Source: Acidobacteriota bacterium
GTDB lineage: Bacteria > Acidobacteriota > Thermoanaerobaculia > Multivoradales > J023
NCBI GenBank assembly: GCA_029263315.1
Contig: JAJCXR010000053.1
Span: forward strand, 124,001 to 188,000
Direction of reading: 5' to 3'
DNA length: 64,000 bases
This document shows, in pieces, positions 1 through 8,746 of this stretch; position 1 is the stretch's first letter; the number at the start of each line of letters is the position of its first letter. A model generated the notes under the pieces. The model did not search any database. It had not been told where the DNA came from and saw only the letters and a program-made list of their open reading frames with translations. The translations under genes were made by a program, and so were the position numbers.

Positions 1-963
1 GCCAACGATCTGGCCCTGCGCCTGGCCCGGCAGGCCACCGGCAGGCAGGATCTGGTGGTGGTGGACGCCGCCTACCACGGCCATACCGCCGCCCTGATCG
101 ACGCCAGCCCCTACAAATTCGACAGCGCCGGGGGTAACGGCCGTGCCCCCCACATCCATGTGGTGCCCTGTCCGGATGTCTACCGGGGGAAGCACCGTGG
201 AGCCGACGCCGGGACCAAGTATGCCCAAGACGTCCGTGCGACTCTGCAGCAGGCCGCGCAGGGGGGTGGCGCGGCGGCCTTCATCGTCGAGTCCCTGCTC
301 GGTTGCGGCGGCCAGATCGAGCCGCCGGCGGGCTATTTGTCGCGGGCCTTCGAGCACGCCAGACAGGCAGGCGCTCTGTGCATCGCCGACGAGGTGCAGG
401 TCGGTTTCGGCCGCGTCGGCAGTCACCTATGGGGCTTCGAGGCTCAAGGGGCGGTCCCCGACATCGTCACCCTGGGCAAACCCATCGGTAACGGGCATCC
501 GCTGGCGGCCGTGGTGACGACGGCGGCCGTCGCCGACGCTTTCGACAATGGCATGGAGTACTTCAATACTTTCGGCGGCAACCCGGTATCGTGTGCCGTC
601 GGCATGGCGGTGCTCGACGTGGTCCGTGACGAGGCCCTGCAGGACAACGCCCGGCAGGTGGGTGAGCACTTCCTCACCACCCTCCGGCAGGTGGCGGACC
701 GGCACCCGATGATCGGCGATGTCCGGGGGCGCGGTCTCTTTCTCGGCGTCGAGTTGGTGCGGGATGCAACGACCTTGGAGCCGGCGGCGCAGGAGGCCGG
801 ACAGGTGATCGAGGCCATGAAACGGCAGGGGATCCTGCTCAGCACCGACGGCCCTCTGCACAACGTGCTGAAGATCAAACCGCCGCTGGTGGTCGACCGC
901 CGGGACGCGGAGCGCTTCGCCGAAACCTTGGATCGCAGCTTGACGGCTCTACCGAGTCCTTGA
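1..963 (+). CDS. Class III PLP aminotransferase, 3' part (5' end outside the window)
   Basis: The frame is open from base 1 ([10 protein letters not shown]...), so the start lies upstream and about 320 residues are visible. The segment [18 protein letters not shown], the [11 protein letters not shown] block and [10 protein letters not shown], whose Lys should form the PLP Schiff base, identify a fold-type I class III aminotransferase. The sequence looks closest to the AGXT2-like/ethanolamine-phosphate phospho-lyase branch, whose bacterial members are often fused to N-terminal kinase-like domains; that part would be off the window. A real transaminase of another substrate is possible. It converges on the acyltransferase gene with only a 16-base gap. 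Confidence 0.85.
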   Translation, partial: ANDLALRLARQATGRQDLVVVDAAYHGHTAALIDASPYKFDSAGGNGRAPHIHVVPCPDVYRGKHRGADAGTKYAQDVRATLQQAAQGGGAAAFIVESLLGCGGQIEPPAGYLSRAFEHARQAGALCIADEVQVGFGRVGSHLWGFEAQGAVPDIVTLGKPIGNGHPLAAVVTTAAVADAFDNGMEYFNTFGGNPVSCAVGMAVLDVVRDEALQDNARQVGEHFLTTLRQVADRHPMIGDVRGRGLFLGVELVRDATTLEPAAQEAGQVIEAMKRQGILLSTDGPLHNVLKIKPPLVVDRRDAERFAETLDRSLTALPSP

Positions 964-979
964 GCTCCGGGGCTCAGGA

Positions 980-1567
980 TCAAATACCGAAGCGATCGGG
1001 ATACCGTTCCAGATACTCAGAATAGAAGCTGCGGGCCTCGTCCATGAAGGCGTCGAGCCCGATATCTGGTTCCACCGCCGGTCCGAGGCGGATTTCTTTG
1101 CTCTGATGGCAGAGTCCCGCCATCAGGATCGGTACCTTGGAACCTTCGGCGATACGGAAAAATCCCGTTTTCCATGGCACGCTCTTCTTGCGGGTTCCTT
1201 CGGGGGACAGGGCGATGACCAAACGCTGGTGATTTTCGAATTGCTCGATGGTTTGGGCCACCACGCCGGTCGATTTGCTGCGCTCGATACGAATGCCGCC
1301 CATCCACCGGATGAAGGGATAGCGAAAAATCCACTCGGCTCCCATCCATGAAACCCGCAACCCGAGACCGGCGATGGCGAACATGGCGACGACAAAATCC
1401 ATCGCCGAGGTATGGGGCGCGATGATGACGACAAATTTCTCACGGTCGGGAATGGTGCCCGTGAAGTGGTAGCCCAGCAGACGCAGCATCAGGCGACCCA
1501 TGGCGCGGGAGAAACGATTGCCCCGTTTCGGAGGTCGTTCGCCCAAGGACGGAATATTGGTCTTCAC
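980..1567 (-). CDS. PlsC-like lysophospholipid acyltransferase (short form)
   Basis: This 195-residue protein probably transfers acyl groups to lysophospholipid or a related lipid at the inner membrane. The HX4D catalytic box is HTSAMD, in IIAPHTSAMDF, and the later PEGTR box is in ALSPEGTRKK; both are signatures of the 1-acylglycerol-3-phosphate acyltransferase superfamily. I chose the GTG at 1567 because AGAGGAGA lies just upstream. An ATG at 1744 in the same frame would add 59 unrelated, Pro/Arg-rich residues and has no ribosome site. The protein is short and lacks a clear N-terminal anchor, so the substrate is not known. Confidence 0.8.
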   Translation of the reverse strand: MKTNIPSLGERPPKRGNRFSRAMGRLMLRLLGYHFTGTIPDREKFVVIIAPHTSAMDFVVAMFAIAGLGLRVSWMGAEWIFRYPFIRWMGGIRIERSKSTGVVAQTIEQFENHQRLVIALSPEGTRKKSVPWKTGFFRIAEGSKVPILMAGLCHQSKEIRLGPAVEPDIGLDAFMDEARSFYSEYLERYPDRFGI

Positions 1568-1785
1568 ACTCTCTCCTCTATCCGACTCCTCCACGACCCC
1601 GCCATAGGACACGCTCCCGGGGGCACTCAGCCTGGCCCTGCGAGGGTAGTTTCTCGGGCAAGAATGTGCAAGCTCTGGAAATAGCCAAAGAAAGTTGAAG
1701 GCATCCGCCGCCGGATCTCGCCTAAACGAATGACGGGCCAACAACGGACCGTCACACGAAGCGATTCTGCCTGTACGGCGTCAGT

Positions 1786-1811
1786 AGCCCTCCAACGAGG
1801 GCTCTTTTTTT
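1786..1811 (+). terminator. Rho-independent terminator on + strand without an obvious upstream gene
   Basis: AGCCCTC, loop CAAC, GAGGGCT is followed by C and seven T. It points rightwards inside a 489-base gap (1568-2056) between two genes that both lie on the - strand. No + strand coding region precedes it apart from the aminotransferase more than 800 bases away. It may end a small RNA or long antisense read-through. I see nothing else convincing in this gap. Confidence 0.7.
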
Positions 1812-2056
1812 GCCCTCTGCCCCGGGTCCACCGAAGATCCCTAGGAAGCTCCCATCCCGTTTTGCCCAAGTCGGTGCCAGCGGGAGGCACTTCGAGCGAG
1901 CACGGACGGAGTGCTGTCTGAGCCGCAGGACCATGGGAACGGGATCAAGCCTTGATCTCAATAGGTTTAGATCGACACGTCAGCCTTGGGGCGAGTTTGC
2001 GGAGGCCGTGCGCAGCCGAAGGGCTCCCGCCCCCGCATCGCCTTCTCGGATGGATA

Positions 2057-3271
2057 CTAGGATGTTGGGGGCTTGGTTGTCAGACGCCACAGGGACGTCA
2101 CCTCCGCCGCCCTGAAACGGTGCAGGGGATCTGAGAGGCGCGACGCCTTGGCGTGTCGGGCCTTGATCTCGAGCTTACCGACCACCCGCAGGTTGGCCTT
2201 TGCAAACGCCGACAGCAGTGCTTCCCGGGAGCGCAACCCGAGCAGCTCGGCCAGGTCCGAGAGGATCAACCACCCTTCACCGCCGGCCTCCAAATGATCC
2301 CCCAGGCGCGACAGAAAACCCATCAGCATGCGGCTTTCCGGATCGTAGATGGCCCGCTCCAGCGACGAGCCGGCCCGCCCCGGAAGCCAGGGCGGGTTGC
2401 ACACCACGAGCGAAGCCAGGCCCGGCGGAAAAAGTTCGGTCTGCAGCAGCTGGATGGTCTCGGCCAAAGCCAAACGCTCGAGGTTGTCGGCGGCGCAAAC
2501 CAAGGCCCGGTGCGAAATGTCCGTTGCTATGACCCGTTCCACCCGCCGCCGGGCCAGGACGGCCGCCAAGACACCGGTCCCGGTGCCGATGTCGAAGGCC
2601 ACATAGGGGGAAGCGCCGGTTTGCGGCAGGGGCGCCCGGCTCACCAACTCCACATATTCGTCACGGGTTGGCGCAAAGACGCCATAGTGGGGATAGATCC
2701 GATCGCCGGGCGGGGGGCCCAACGCCGCAACCCGCACCCCCGTGAGGTGCCATTGATGGGCCCCGAGGATACCCAGGAGGTCGGTCAAGGGGACTAGCCA
2801 AGTTTCGGCCCTCGAGGTCTCCGGGGGTGGGCCCCAAGCCTGGGCGCAGGCTGACCGCAGGTCCGGGGCGCGGCGCAGGGCCAACCGGTAGTCGCCGCCC
2901 ATCGGCACCACCAGGCAAGACATCAGCTGGGCGCGGCGGGACCGCCGTTGACGGTATTGGTGGTATGACTGAAGGTCGGAGACGAGCTCTGCTGGGGTGT
3001 CGGCCTGGCGTCGCCGACCCTTGCCTTGGCCCGTTGCATCGATGCGTCGCCCCATGGCCTGCAACAGTTGTTTGGCGAGATGATAGTCGCCTCGCCAGAG
3101 CAGTGTCGTCCCTTCGCAAACCAGGCGAAACGCCCTGTCGGCGGAGAGACTGTCGTCGACCACCAGCAGACGTTTGGGGGGCAAAGGCCGCCGTTCCGAA
3201 CGCCACAGGGCGCTGTGCTCCAGCTCACTTTCTCGCCACTCGACCGACGGTAGTGACTCGTTCAAGGTCAT
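2057..3271 (-). CDS. Class I SAM-dependent methyltransferase with NPPW motif
   Basis: The 404-residue protein has an N-terminal half of about 210 residues that I do not recognise, then a Rossmann methyltransferase domain. The SAM-binding loop is FDIGTGTGVLAAVLA, the acidic end of strand 2 is ATDIS, and the catalytic-type motif is CNPPW. NPPY/W is shared by enzymes that methylate planar amide or amino nitrogens, such as PrmC/HemK and RlmF/RsmC types, so an rRNA or protein nitrogen target is likely but not determined. The ATG at 3271 is preferred over one nine codons upstream because CGGAGC lies 8 bases before it. Confidence 0.75.
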   Translation of the reverse strand: MTLNESLPSVEWRESELEHSALWRSERRPLPPKRLLVVDDSLSADRAFRLVCEGTTLLWRGDYHLAKQLLQAMGRRIDATGQGKGRRRQADTPAELVSDLQSYHQYRQRRSRRAQLMSCLVVPMGGDYRLALRRAPDLRSACAQAWGPPPETSRAETWLVPLTDLLGILGAHQWHLTGVRVAALGPPPGDRIYPHYGVFAPTRDEYVELVSRAPLPQTGASPYVAFDIGTGTGVLAAVLARRRVERVIATDISHRALVCAADNLERLALAETIQLLQTELFPPGLASLVVCNPPWLPGRAGSSLERAIYDPESRMLMGFLSRLGDHLEAGGEGWLILSDLAELLGLRSREALLSAFAKANLRVVGKLEIKARHAKASRLSDPLHRFRAAEVTSLWRLTTKPPTS

Positions 3272-3349
3272 GGCAGCAGCTCCGCATCCCAGGCACAACG
3301 CAAAGGGGTGAGTTGCCCCCGACGGGTCGTGTCGGGGGGCAGGGCTGAC

Positions 3350-3805
3350 TTACTTACAGGCGCACTTGGCGGAGGCTTTGCAGGGCGGAGCGTCCGCCGG
3401 GACGCAGGAGCCGCTGGCCTTGCCTTGGCCAATGCACCAGGCATCGCAATCGAAGGTATCGGGATGTCCCGTATCGTTGCTGTGGCTGTGCACCTCGTCT
3501 TTGCCGGGGTTCGATTCCACCAACCGTCCATTCTCAAGGCAAGCCTCGCCGAACATCCGTCCATTGGGTTTGCCGTCGGCGTCGGTGCCGAGATGGCAAC
3601 CGGCCACACCGGGGGCTACGCCGTCGGTATCACTCCAATAGGTGGTTTGCCCCTCTTGCCAATCAGCCGGTTGGAATTCGAAGGTTCCCGTCGCTCCCGG
3701 CATGCCGACGGCCCCGGGAGAAGGTTTTCCATAGTGTTGGGTCGCACAACCGGTGGCCAGGATCGCCATGGCAAGGCTGACACTCAGCAAAAGATTTCGT
3801 AACAT
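3350..3805 (-). CDS. Cys-rich lipoprotein of unknown function
   Basis: This 151-residue protein begins with a signal peptide ending in the lipobox LATGC, so it should be a lipid-anchored periplasmic or outer-membrane protein. The mature part has a Gly/Thr-rich middle and a C-terminal third rich in Cys (CDAWCIGQGK..., CKASAKCACK), spaced like a small disulfide-bonded or metal-binding domain. AGGA sits 8 bases before the ATG. I do not recognise a family. It is followed by about 150 bases without a visible gene before the VWA protein gene. Confidence 0.7.
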   Translation of the reverse strand: MLRNLLLSVSLAMAILATGCATQHYGKPSPGAVGMPGATGTFEFQPADWQEGQTTYWSDTDGVAPGVAGCHLGTDADGKPNGRMFGEACLENGRLVESNPGKDEVHSHSNDTGHPDTFDCDAWCIGQGKASGSCVPADAPPCKASAKCACK

Positions 3806-3956
3806 CGTTGATTCCTAACTCGGGCAAAGGTTTTTTGTGGCTTCAACACTAGCTGGTTCCCGTACAGATTTACCAAAATCGGTGCCAACGGAGGCCCCTG
3901 AACCCTGTTAAGAAAAAGCTACTTCAGCATACCGCATTCCAGCATCTCGAAGCCTG

Positions 3957-5492
3957 TCAAGGCTTGACGACCCGCTGCACTTGATCCAACGGCACCACCG
4001 CCCGCACCTCGAGATTCTTGCGACCGGGCAAGGTCACTTTGATCTTGCTGCCTTCCCCGGGTCGTCGCTCGGCGTAGTAGGTGAGCACATATTGGTGGCG
4101 CAACTCCACATTGATCTGACGGAAGGCCCGCTGCAAGCCGCCCCCGGCACCGAGGCGCAGCAAACGTCCGCCGGTGGGCTCGGTCAGCAACTTGAGCTCC
4201 TGTACGCCGGGACCCGGTGAGCCGCCGCCCCCCGGTGAGGGAATGGCGATGACGTAGACCGGCACCCCGAGCCGACGCCCCATCTCGACGGTGCGTTTGG
4301 GGTTGGCCAAGCTGTTGACGTCGAAGCCGTCGGTCAACACCACCAGGGCCCGGCGACCCGGTTGATCGGTGAATTGCATCAGCGAGAAGAGCACGGCGTC
4401 ATAGAGAGCGGTGCCGCCGTCGGGGACGATCTCGGCCAGGCTGTCGAAGAGCTTCTGACGATCGCCGGTGAGGGCCTGCCGCAGCTGAAGCTCGGTATTG
4501 AAATCCACCACAAAAGCGCGATCCCGGGGTTCGAGGGTTTGTCCGAGAAAGTCGTAGGCCGCCCCCTGCGCGGTCTGCCACTGCCGGGCCATGCTGCCGG
4601 AGGAGTCGAGGGCCAGGCCGAGCACCAGGGCGACATCCTCCGCCAACTGCAGCTGTTCCAGGGTCTGCACGGCGCCGTCCTGCTGGACCTTGAAGTCGTC
4701 CCGCTTCAGATCCGCCACCGGCGCCCCATTACGTTGCGTCACCAGAACCTGTAGCTGCACCAAGTTGATGTCCACCTCGTCGCCAAATTGTGGCGCCAGG
4801 AGCAACTCGCTGTCCTCCCGTTGCCGACCGTCCTCCAAGTGGGCCACCACCTGCACAAAATCTTCGACCGACGGCGTATCGACGGGGATGGGCAGCAAGA
4901 TCTCCGTCTGCTCGAGGTTGGCGATCAGGTGCTCATTGAGCCGCACCTCGACCCTGGCCAACTCGCCTTGGCGGGGCAAAGTCACCTCGCCTCGCAGCAT
5001 CATTTGCCCACTGTCCGGGTCCCCTTCGAGGGCCAGGATCCTGACTGCAAAGACCGGTTCCCGGCGATTGATCGCTAGACTGTCTTCCCCCAAGGCACGG
5101 TCACCGGGGCCCAGGGCCACCACCCTCAGCACTTGCTCACGGGGCGGCTTGGCAAAGATCACGTCGGCGTTCCAGGGCAGGCGCTTGCGGCGCGCCACCG
5201 GCTCGCCGTCCAAGTAGAAAACCAGCTGCCGCACGTCCTGGTCGATGACCAAGGTCTCCACCTGGGTCTTGCCGCTCACCTGCTCGCCAAGGATCGGCAA
5301 CAGACGCACCACCGTCGGCGACGGCTCGTCCGCTAGACCGTCCTGGGCGTCGAGACACCGGACGCCAAGCAGCCAGCCGAGCAGGGCCAGCAGCAGCATC
5401 AGGCCAAGACGCGAGGTCCAGCCTCGACGGCTGGTCGAGACCCCTTGACCGACGAAGACGACAGGGAACCGGGGCTCGGGCATGATGGGCAT
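3957..5492 (-). CDS. Membrane/secreted VWA-domain protein (VWFA-related type)
   Basis: The start at 5492 has AGGAGG five bases upstream; the frame is open further but without such a site. The 511-residue product has a hydrophobic export segment (LMLLLALLGWLLGV, about residues 31-44), a region with bacterial Ig-like features (FYLDGEPVARR, VEVRLN), and then a von Willebrand factor A domain with an intact MIDAS DSSGSM at 296-301. The end, RHQYVLTYYAERRPGEGSKIKV, matches the tail typical of the 'VWFA-related' proteins that are abundant in Acidobacteriota. The role is probably extracytoplasmic protein binding. It diverges from the tolC-like gene. Confidence 0.85.
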   Translation of the reverse strand: MPIMPEPRFPVVFVGQGVSTSRRGWTSRLGLMLLLALLGWLLGVRCLDAQDGLADEPSPTVVRLLPILGEQVSGKTQVETLVIDQDVRQLVFYLDGEPVARRKRLPWNADVIFAKPPREQVLRVVALGPGDRALGEDSLAINRREPVFAVRILALEGDPDSGQMMLRGEVTLPRQGELARVEVRLNEHLIANLEQTEILLPIPVDTPSVEDFVQVVAHLEDGRQREDSELLLAPQFGDEVDINLVQLQVLVTQRNGAPVADLKRDDFKVQQDGAVQTLEQLQLAEDVALVLGLALDSSGSMARQWQTAQGAAYDFLGQTLEPRDRAFVVDFNTELQLRQALTGDRQKLFDSLAEIVPDGGTALYDAVLFSLMQFTDQPGRRALVVLTDGFDVNSLANPKRTVEMGRRLGVPVYVIAIPSPGGGGSPGPGVQELKLLTEPTGGRLLRLGAGGGLQRAFRQINVELRHQYVLTYYAERRPGEGSKIKVTLPGRKNLEVRAVVPLDQVQRVVKP

Positions 5493-5569
5493 GGGCAGGC
5501 CTCCTAAGGGTCCGCAACGAATTAACTTCCGCGTCGGCCCTGAATCGTCCAGTGGCAAGGTTTCATCCG

Positions 5570-5597
5570 CTGACCGTGGGACGCACCGAACGGTCAG
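5570..5597. promoter_or_regulatory. Inverted repeat in the VWA / tolC-like divergent region
   Basis: CTGACCGT and ACGGTCAG form a perfect 8-base inverted repeat separated by 12 bases. It lies 78 bases upstream of the VWA gene start and about 180 bases upstream of the tolC-like start. The spacing fits a dimeric repressor or activator site facing both genes. No strong sigma70 promoter was found for the tolC-like gene; TATACA at 5715-5720 is a possible -10. Confidence 0.35.
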
Positions 5598-5774
5598 TCT
5601 TCTCGAGCCGATGATCTCACAGTACGGGAGGTGGACCGGCTTCGGCCGCGTCGACCACCCCCGAGAGACCGGCCACGGCGGTTGCAACCGAGCCATCAAA
5701 TCGATAGATTCGCCTATACAGAATGTCTTGAGATGCATCACCTGACCGACTCCGGAGGTTCGAAAAACGACTCG

Positions 5775-7373
5775 ATGCGTGCCGCCAGGACTGTGCAGAA
5801 TTGTCGTCGTCATCGCGCCGTCGGGAGCCGCATCGGAGGCTGGGTTGCCCCCCTCTTGCTGCTCTGGGTCGCCCCGTGGTCCGCCGCCCAGGGCCTCCCT
5901 TCGGACCCTCCTCCCCAGGCCCCCGGTTTGGGCCTCCTGGAGGCCGTTCGCCTGGCCTTGGTGAACGACCCCGAGCTGCGTTTGGCGGCGACCCAAGTCA
6001 CCTCCTCCCGCGGCTCGCTGATCAGCGCCGGCGGCGCCTTCGATCCCCTGCTCACCTCGCGTCTCACCGCCGACGATTTCCGCACCCCGCAGGCCGACGG
6101 CTCCACCGCCACCTCGGAGAGCTTGGAAACGACGGTGGCTTGGTCACAATTGCTGCGCAGTGGCCAAAGCCTCGAGCCCAATCTGTCGATCGAGCGCCGA
6201 CCGGAGGACTCCGGCACCCTCAACACCGCCACCCTCTCCTTCACCGTGCGCCAGCCCCTGCTGCGGGGCCGCCGCGGAGAAGCGGTACGGGCCTTCGAGA
6301 GCGCCGCCGAATATCAACTCGAGGCGTCACGTCTCGACTGGCTACACATCACCTCACAACGGTTGCTGGCGGTGGTCTCCCAATACTGGACGGTCAAGGC
6401 ATCGTGGCTCGATTTGGAGATCCTGCGTTCCACCGAGGCCAGCTCCCGAGACCTATTGGTCACCACCCGCCGTTTGATCGAGGCCCAATTGACTCCGGCG
6501 GCGGAGTTGGTGCAGCTGGAAGCCGATTTGGTGCTGCGGGAAGCCAATCGGGTAGTCGGCGAGCGCAACCTCTTCCAGGCCCTTCAAAGGTTGGGCAACG
6601 AGCTGGGATTGGACGCCGATGGCATCGCCGTATTGGCCATGCCGACGGACCCCTTCCCTACCGTCGAGGCCGAGCAAGTGCCCGTCGAGGTGGCCCCCTA
6701 CCTGCGTCAAGCGGCGCTGCGTCGGGCCGATCTGCTGGCCGGTCAACAGCGCCTACTGGCCGACGAGCAGCTATTGGTGGCCGCCGATGACGCCCTCGAG
6801 CCCCGCCTCGACCTGGTATGGACGCCCTCCTACAGCGGTTTGGTGGACGGCGCCTCCGGCGACGACTACCTGAGCTCCCTGTGGACCCAAATACCGGGTC
6901 TGAGCACCACCTTCGGCATCGAGCTGAGCCTGCCCCTGCGTCGGCGGGTGGCGGCCGGCGCCCTGCTGCAGGCCCAGGCCGCCGTTGCGGCCCGAGGCCT
7001 GAGCCTCGAGCGCGACAGCAAAGGCATCGACAGCCGTGTTCCCTCAGCCTTCGAGGAGGTGCGCCGCAATGCCGAACGTCTGGAACGTCTGGAGCAGGCG
7101 GTGGAGCTTTTCGAGCGCACCTTGGAAAACGAGAACAAGAAGCTGCGGGCAGGGACCTCGACTCTGATCGATGTCATCAGCCAGCGGGATCGCCTGACCT
7201 CCGCCTTGCAATCCCGCAATGCCGCCCAACTGGCCGTGGCCATTGCCTTGGCGGAGCTGCGCTTCGAGACCGGCACCTTGATCGCCGCCGATGTCGACAC
7301 CCTGGAGACGGACAGCTACCGGATCAGCTACGACGACTTCACCACCCTGCCGCCTCGGCGGTCGGCGCCGTGA
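5775..7373 (+). CDS. TolC-family outer-membrane efflux/secretion protein
   Basis: The 532-residue product has a signal peptide (PLLLLWVAPWSAAQG) and two TolC/OEP-type repeats: coiled-coil stretches rich in Ala, Leu, Arg and Glu, LEAVRLALVNDPELRLA near the N-terminus and NENKKLRAGTSTLIDVISQ near the C-terminus. It should form the outer-membrane channel for the HlyD and ABC proteins encoded directly downstream. Start choice is uncertain: ATG 5775 has GGAGG about 17 bases upstream, and ATG 5733 in the same frame would add 14 residues. The gap of 113 bases to the HlyD gene shows no terminator, so one operon is likely. Confidence 0.85.
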   Translation: MRAARTVQNCRRHRAVGSRIGGWVAPLLLLWVAPWSAAQGLPSDPPPQAPGLGLLEAVRLALVNDPELRLAATQVTSSRGSLISAGGAFDPLLTSRLTADDFRTPQADGSTATSESLETTVAWSQLLRSGQSLEPNLSIERRPEDSGTLNTATLSFTVRQPLLRGRRGEAVRAFESAAEYQLEASRLDWLHITSQRLLAVVSQYWTVKASWLDLEILRSTEASSRDLLVTTRRLIEAQLTPAAELVQLEADLVLREANRVVGERNLFQALQRLGNELGLDADGIAVLAMPTDPFPTVEAEQVPVEVAPYLRQAALRRADLLAGQQRLLADEQLLVAADDALEPRLDLVWTPSYSGLVDGASGDDYLSSLWTQIPGLSTTFGIELSLPLRRRVAAGALLQAQAAVAARGLSLERDSKGIDSRVPSAFEEVRRNAERLERLEQAVELFERTLENENKKLRAGTSTLIDVISQRDRLTSALQSRNAAQLAVAIALAELRFETGTLIAADVDTLETDSYRISYDDFTTLPPRRSAP

Positions 7374-7486
7374 GGATCCTTGCCATGGGAACCCCCGCCA
7401 TCGGGGGCCGCGCTTTCGAAGCCCTCACCCTGCCTTCGTCCCGGCGCGGCCGACGGCCCCGAAGCCACAAGGGATAGAGTTACACC

Positions 7487-8743
7487 ATGGCCCAGCAATC
7501 CAAGATCTTCCGCAAGGTGGCCCTCGAACGGCTCTCCTCCCCCGAGCAGCTCGACCAGCTGATGCAGGTGACCAATCCCCGCGGTTGGCTGGCCCTGGCG
7601 GCTTTCTGGCTGCTCATCATGGTGGCCCTCGGCTGGGGCATGCTCGGCTCCGTGCCGACCAACGCTTTCGGCGAAGGCATCCTCATCCGCCAAGGGGGCG
7701 TCTCCGATGTGGTGTCGGCGGGTAGCGGCCAGGTCGAAGAGGTTCTGGTGGGGGTCGGCGACACCATCGAGCCCGGTCAAGTGGTGGCGCGCATCCGTCA
7801 ACAGGGCATCGCCCGCCAGATCACCGACAACGAGGCCCGTTTGGCGGCCCTGCGCGACGACTACGAACAGCTGCAAGTCTATGCCCGTGAGCAACGCCGC
7901 CTCTCCTCCGGCAACGAAGCGCAACAACGGGCCAGCCTGGAGCGCAGCATCGCCACCCTCGAGCGCCAGCTGCAGTTGTTGGAAGAGAATTTGCAAGTGC
8001 AGAAGGAGTTGCTGGAAGACGGCTTGATCACCCAACAGACCATCTTGGCCAGCGAGCAGCAGGTCAATCAGACCCGCGACCAGTTGGCCAGCCAACGGCT
8101 CGAGCTCAACGGCCTGGAGCTCAAGAGGCTCGACACCGAGCAACAGCTGGAGCAGCAACTCGAGACGCGCCGCAGCGAGCTGCGCAACCTGGAGCTGGAG
8201 CTGCGGGAGACGCGGGCCTCGCTGCGCGAAAACGTCGAGGTGGTGGCGGCCGAGGGCGGTCGGGTGTTGGAGATGATCGTCGATCTCGGGGACGTCGTCA
8301 GCCCCGGCTCCGCCATTCTGAGCATGGAGGTGACCTCCGACGAGCTCATCGCCGTCCTCTTCGTGCCCGCTGAGCTGGGCAAACAGGTGCAGCCCAAGAT
8401 GGAGGCCCGCATCACACCGTCGACGGTGAAACGGGAGGAGCATGGCTTCATCCTCGGGGAGGTGATCTGGGTCGCCGAGTTTCCCTCCACCTCCCGTGGC
8501 ATGCAGCGCCTGTTGGCCAATGAAGAGCTGATCGCCCGCCTGATCTCCGAAGGCTCGCCGATCCAGGTCAATGTACGGCTACACCTGGACCCCGCCACCC
8601 CCACCGGCTTTCGCTGGTCCTCTTCCAGGGGGCCCGACGTGGAGATCTCCAGCGGCACCTTGGCGGACGGCAGCGTCATCGTCCGCCGTGACCGCCCCAT
8701 CGCCTTGGTCATCCCCAAGCTGCGGGAATTGTTGGGGAACTGA
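7487..8743 (+). CDS. NHLM-type bacteriocin secretion adaptor (HlyD family)
   Basis: This 418-residue membrane fusion protein has an N-terminal SPEQLDQLMQVTNPRGWLAL stretch followed by one transmembrane helix (LAALAAF..LIMVALGWGML), then a biotinyl-lipoyl half, a long coiled coil (about residues 130-250) and a second lipoyl half. That N-terminal motif is the hallmark of adaptors in NHLM (nitrile hydratase leader microcin) systems. It should bridge the two ABC proteins downstream to the TolC-like channel upstream. It ends three bases before the GTG of the peptidase-ABC gene, so the two are probably co-translated. Confidence 0.9.
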   Translation: MAQQSKIFRKVALERLSSPEQLDQLMQVTNPRGWLALAAFWLLIMVALGWGMLGSVPTNAFGEGILIRQGGVSDVVSAGSGQVEEVLVGVGDTIEPGQVVARIRQQGIARQITDNEARLAALRDDYEQLQVYAREQRRLSSGNEAQQRASLERSIATLERQLQLLEENLQVQKELLEDGLITQQTILASEQQVNQTRDQLASQRLELNGLELKRLDTEQQLEQQLETRRSELRNLELELRETRASLRENVEVVAAEGGRVLEMIVDLGDVVSPGSAILSMEVTSDELIAVLFVPAELGKQVQPKMEARITPSTVKREEHGFILGEVIWVAEFPSTSRGMQRLLANEELIARLISEGSPIQVNVRLHLDPATPTGFRWSSSRGPDVEISSGTLADGSVIVRRDRPIALVIPKLRELLGN

Positions 8744-8746
8744 GCC

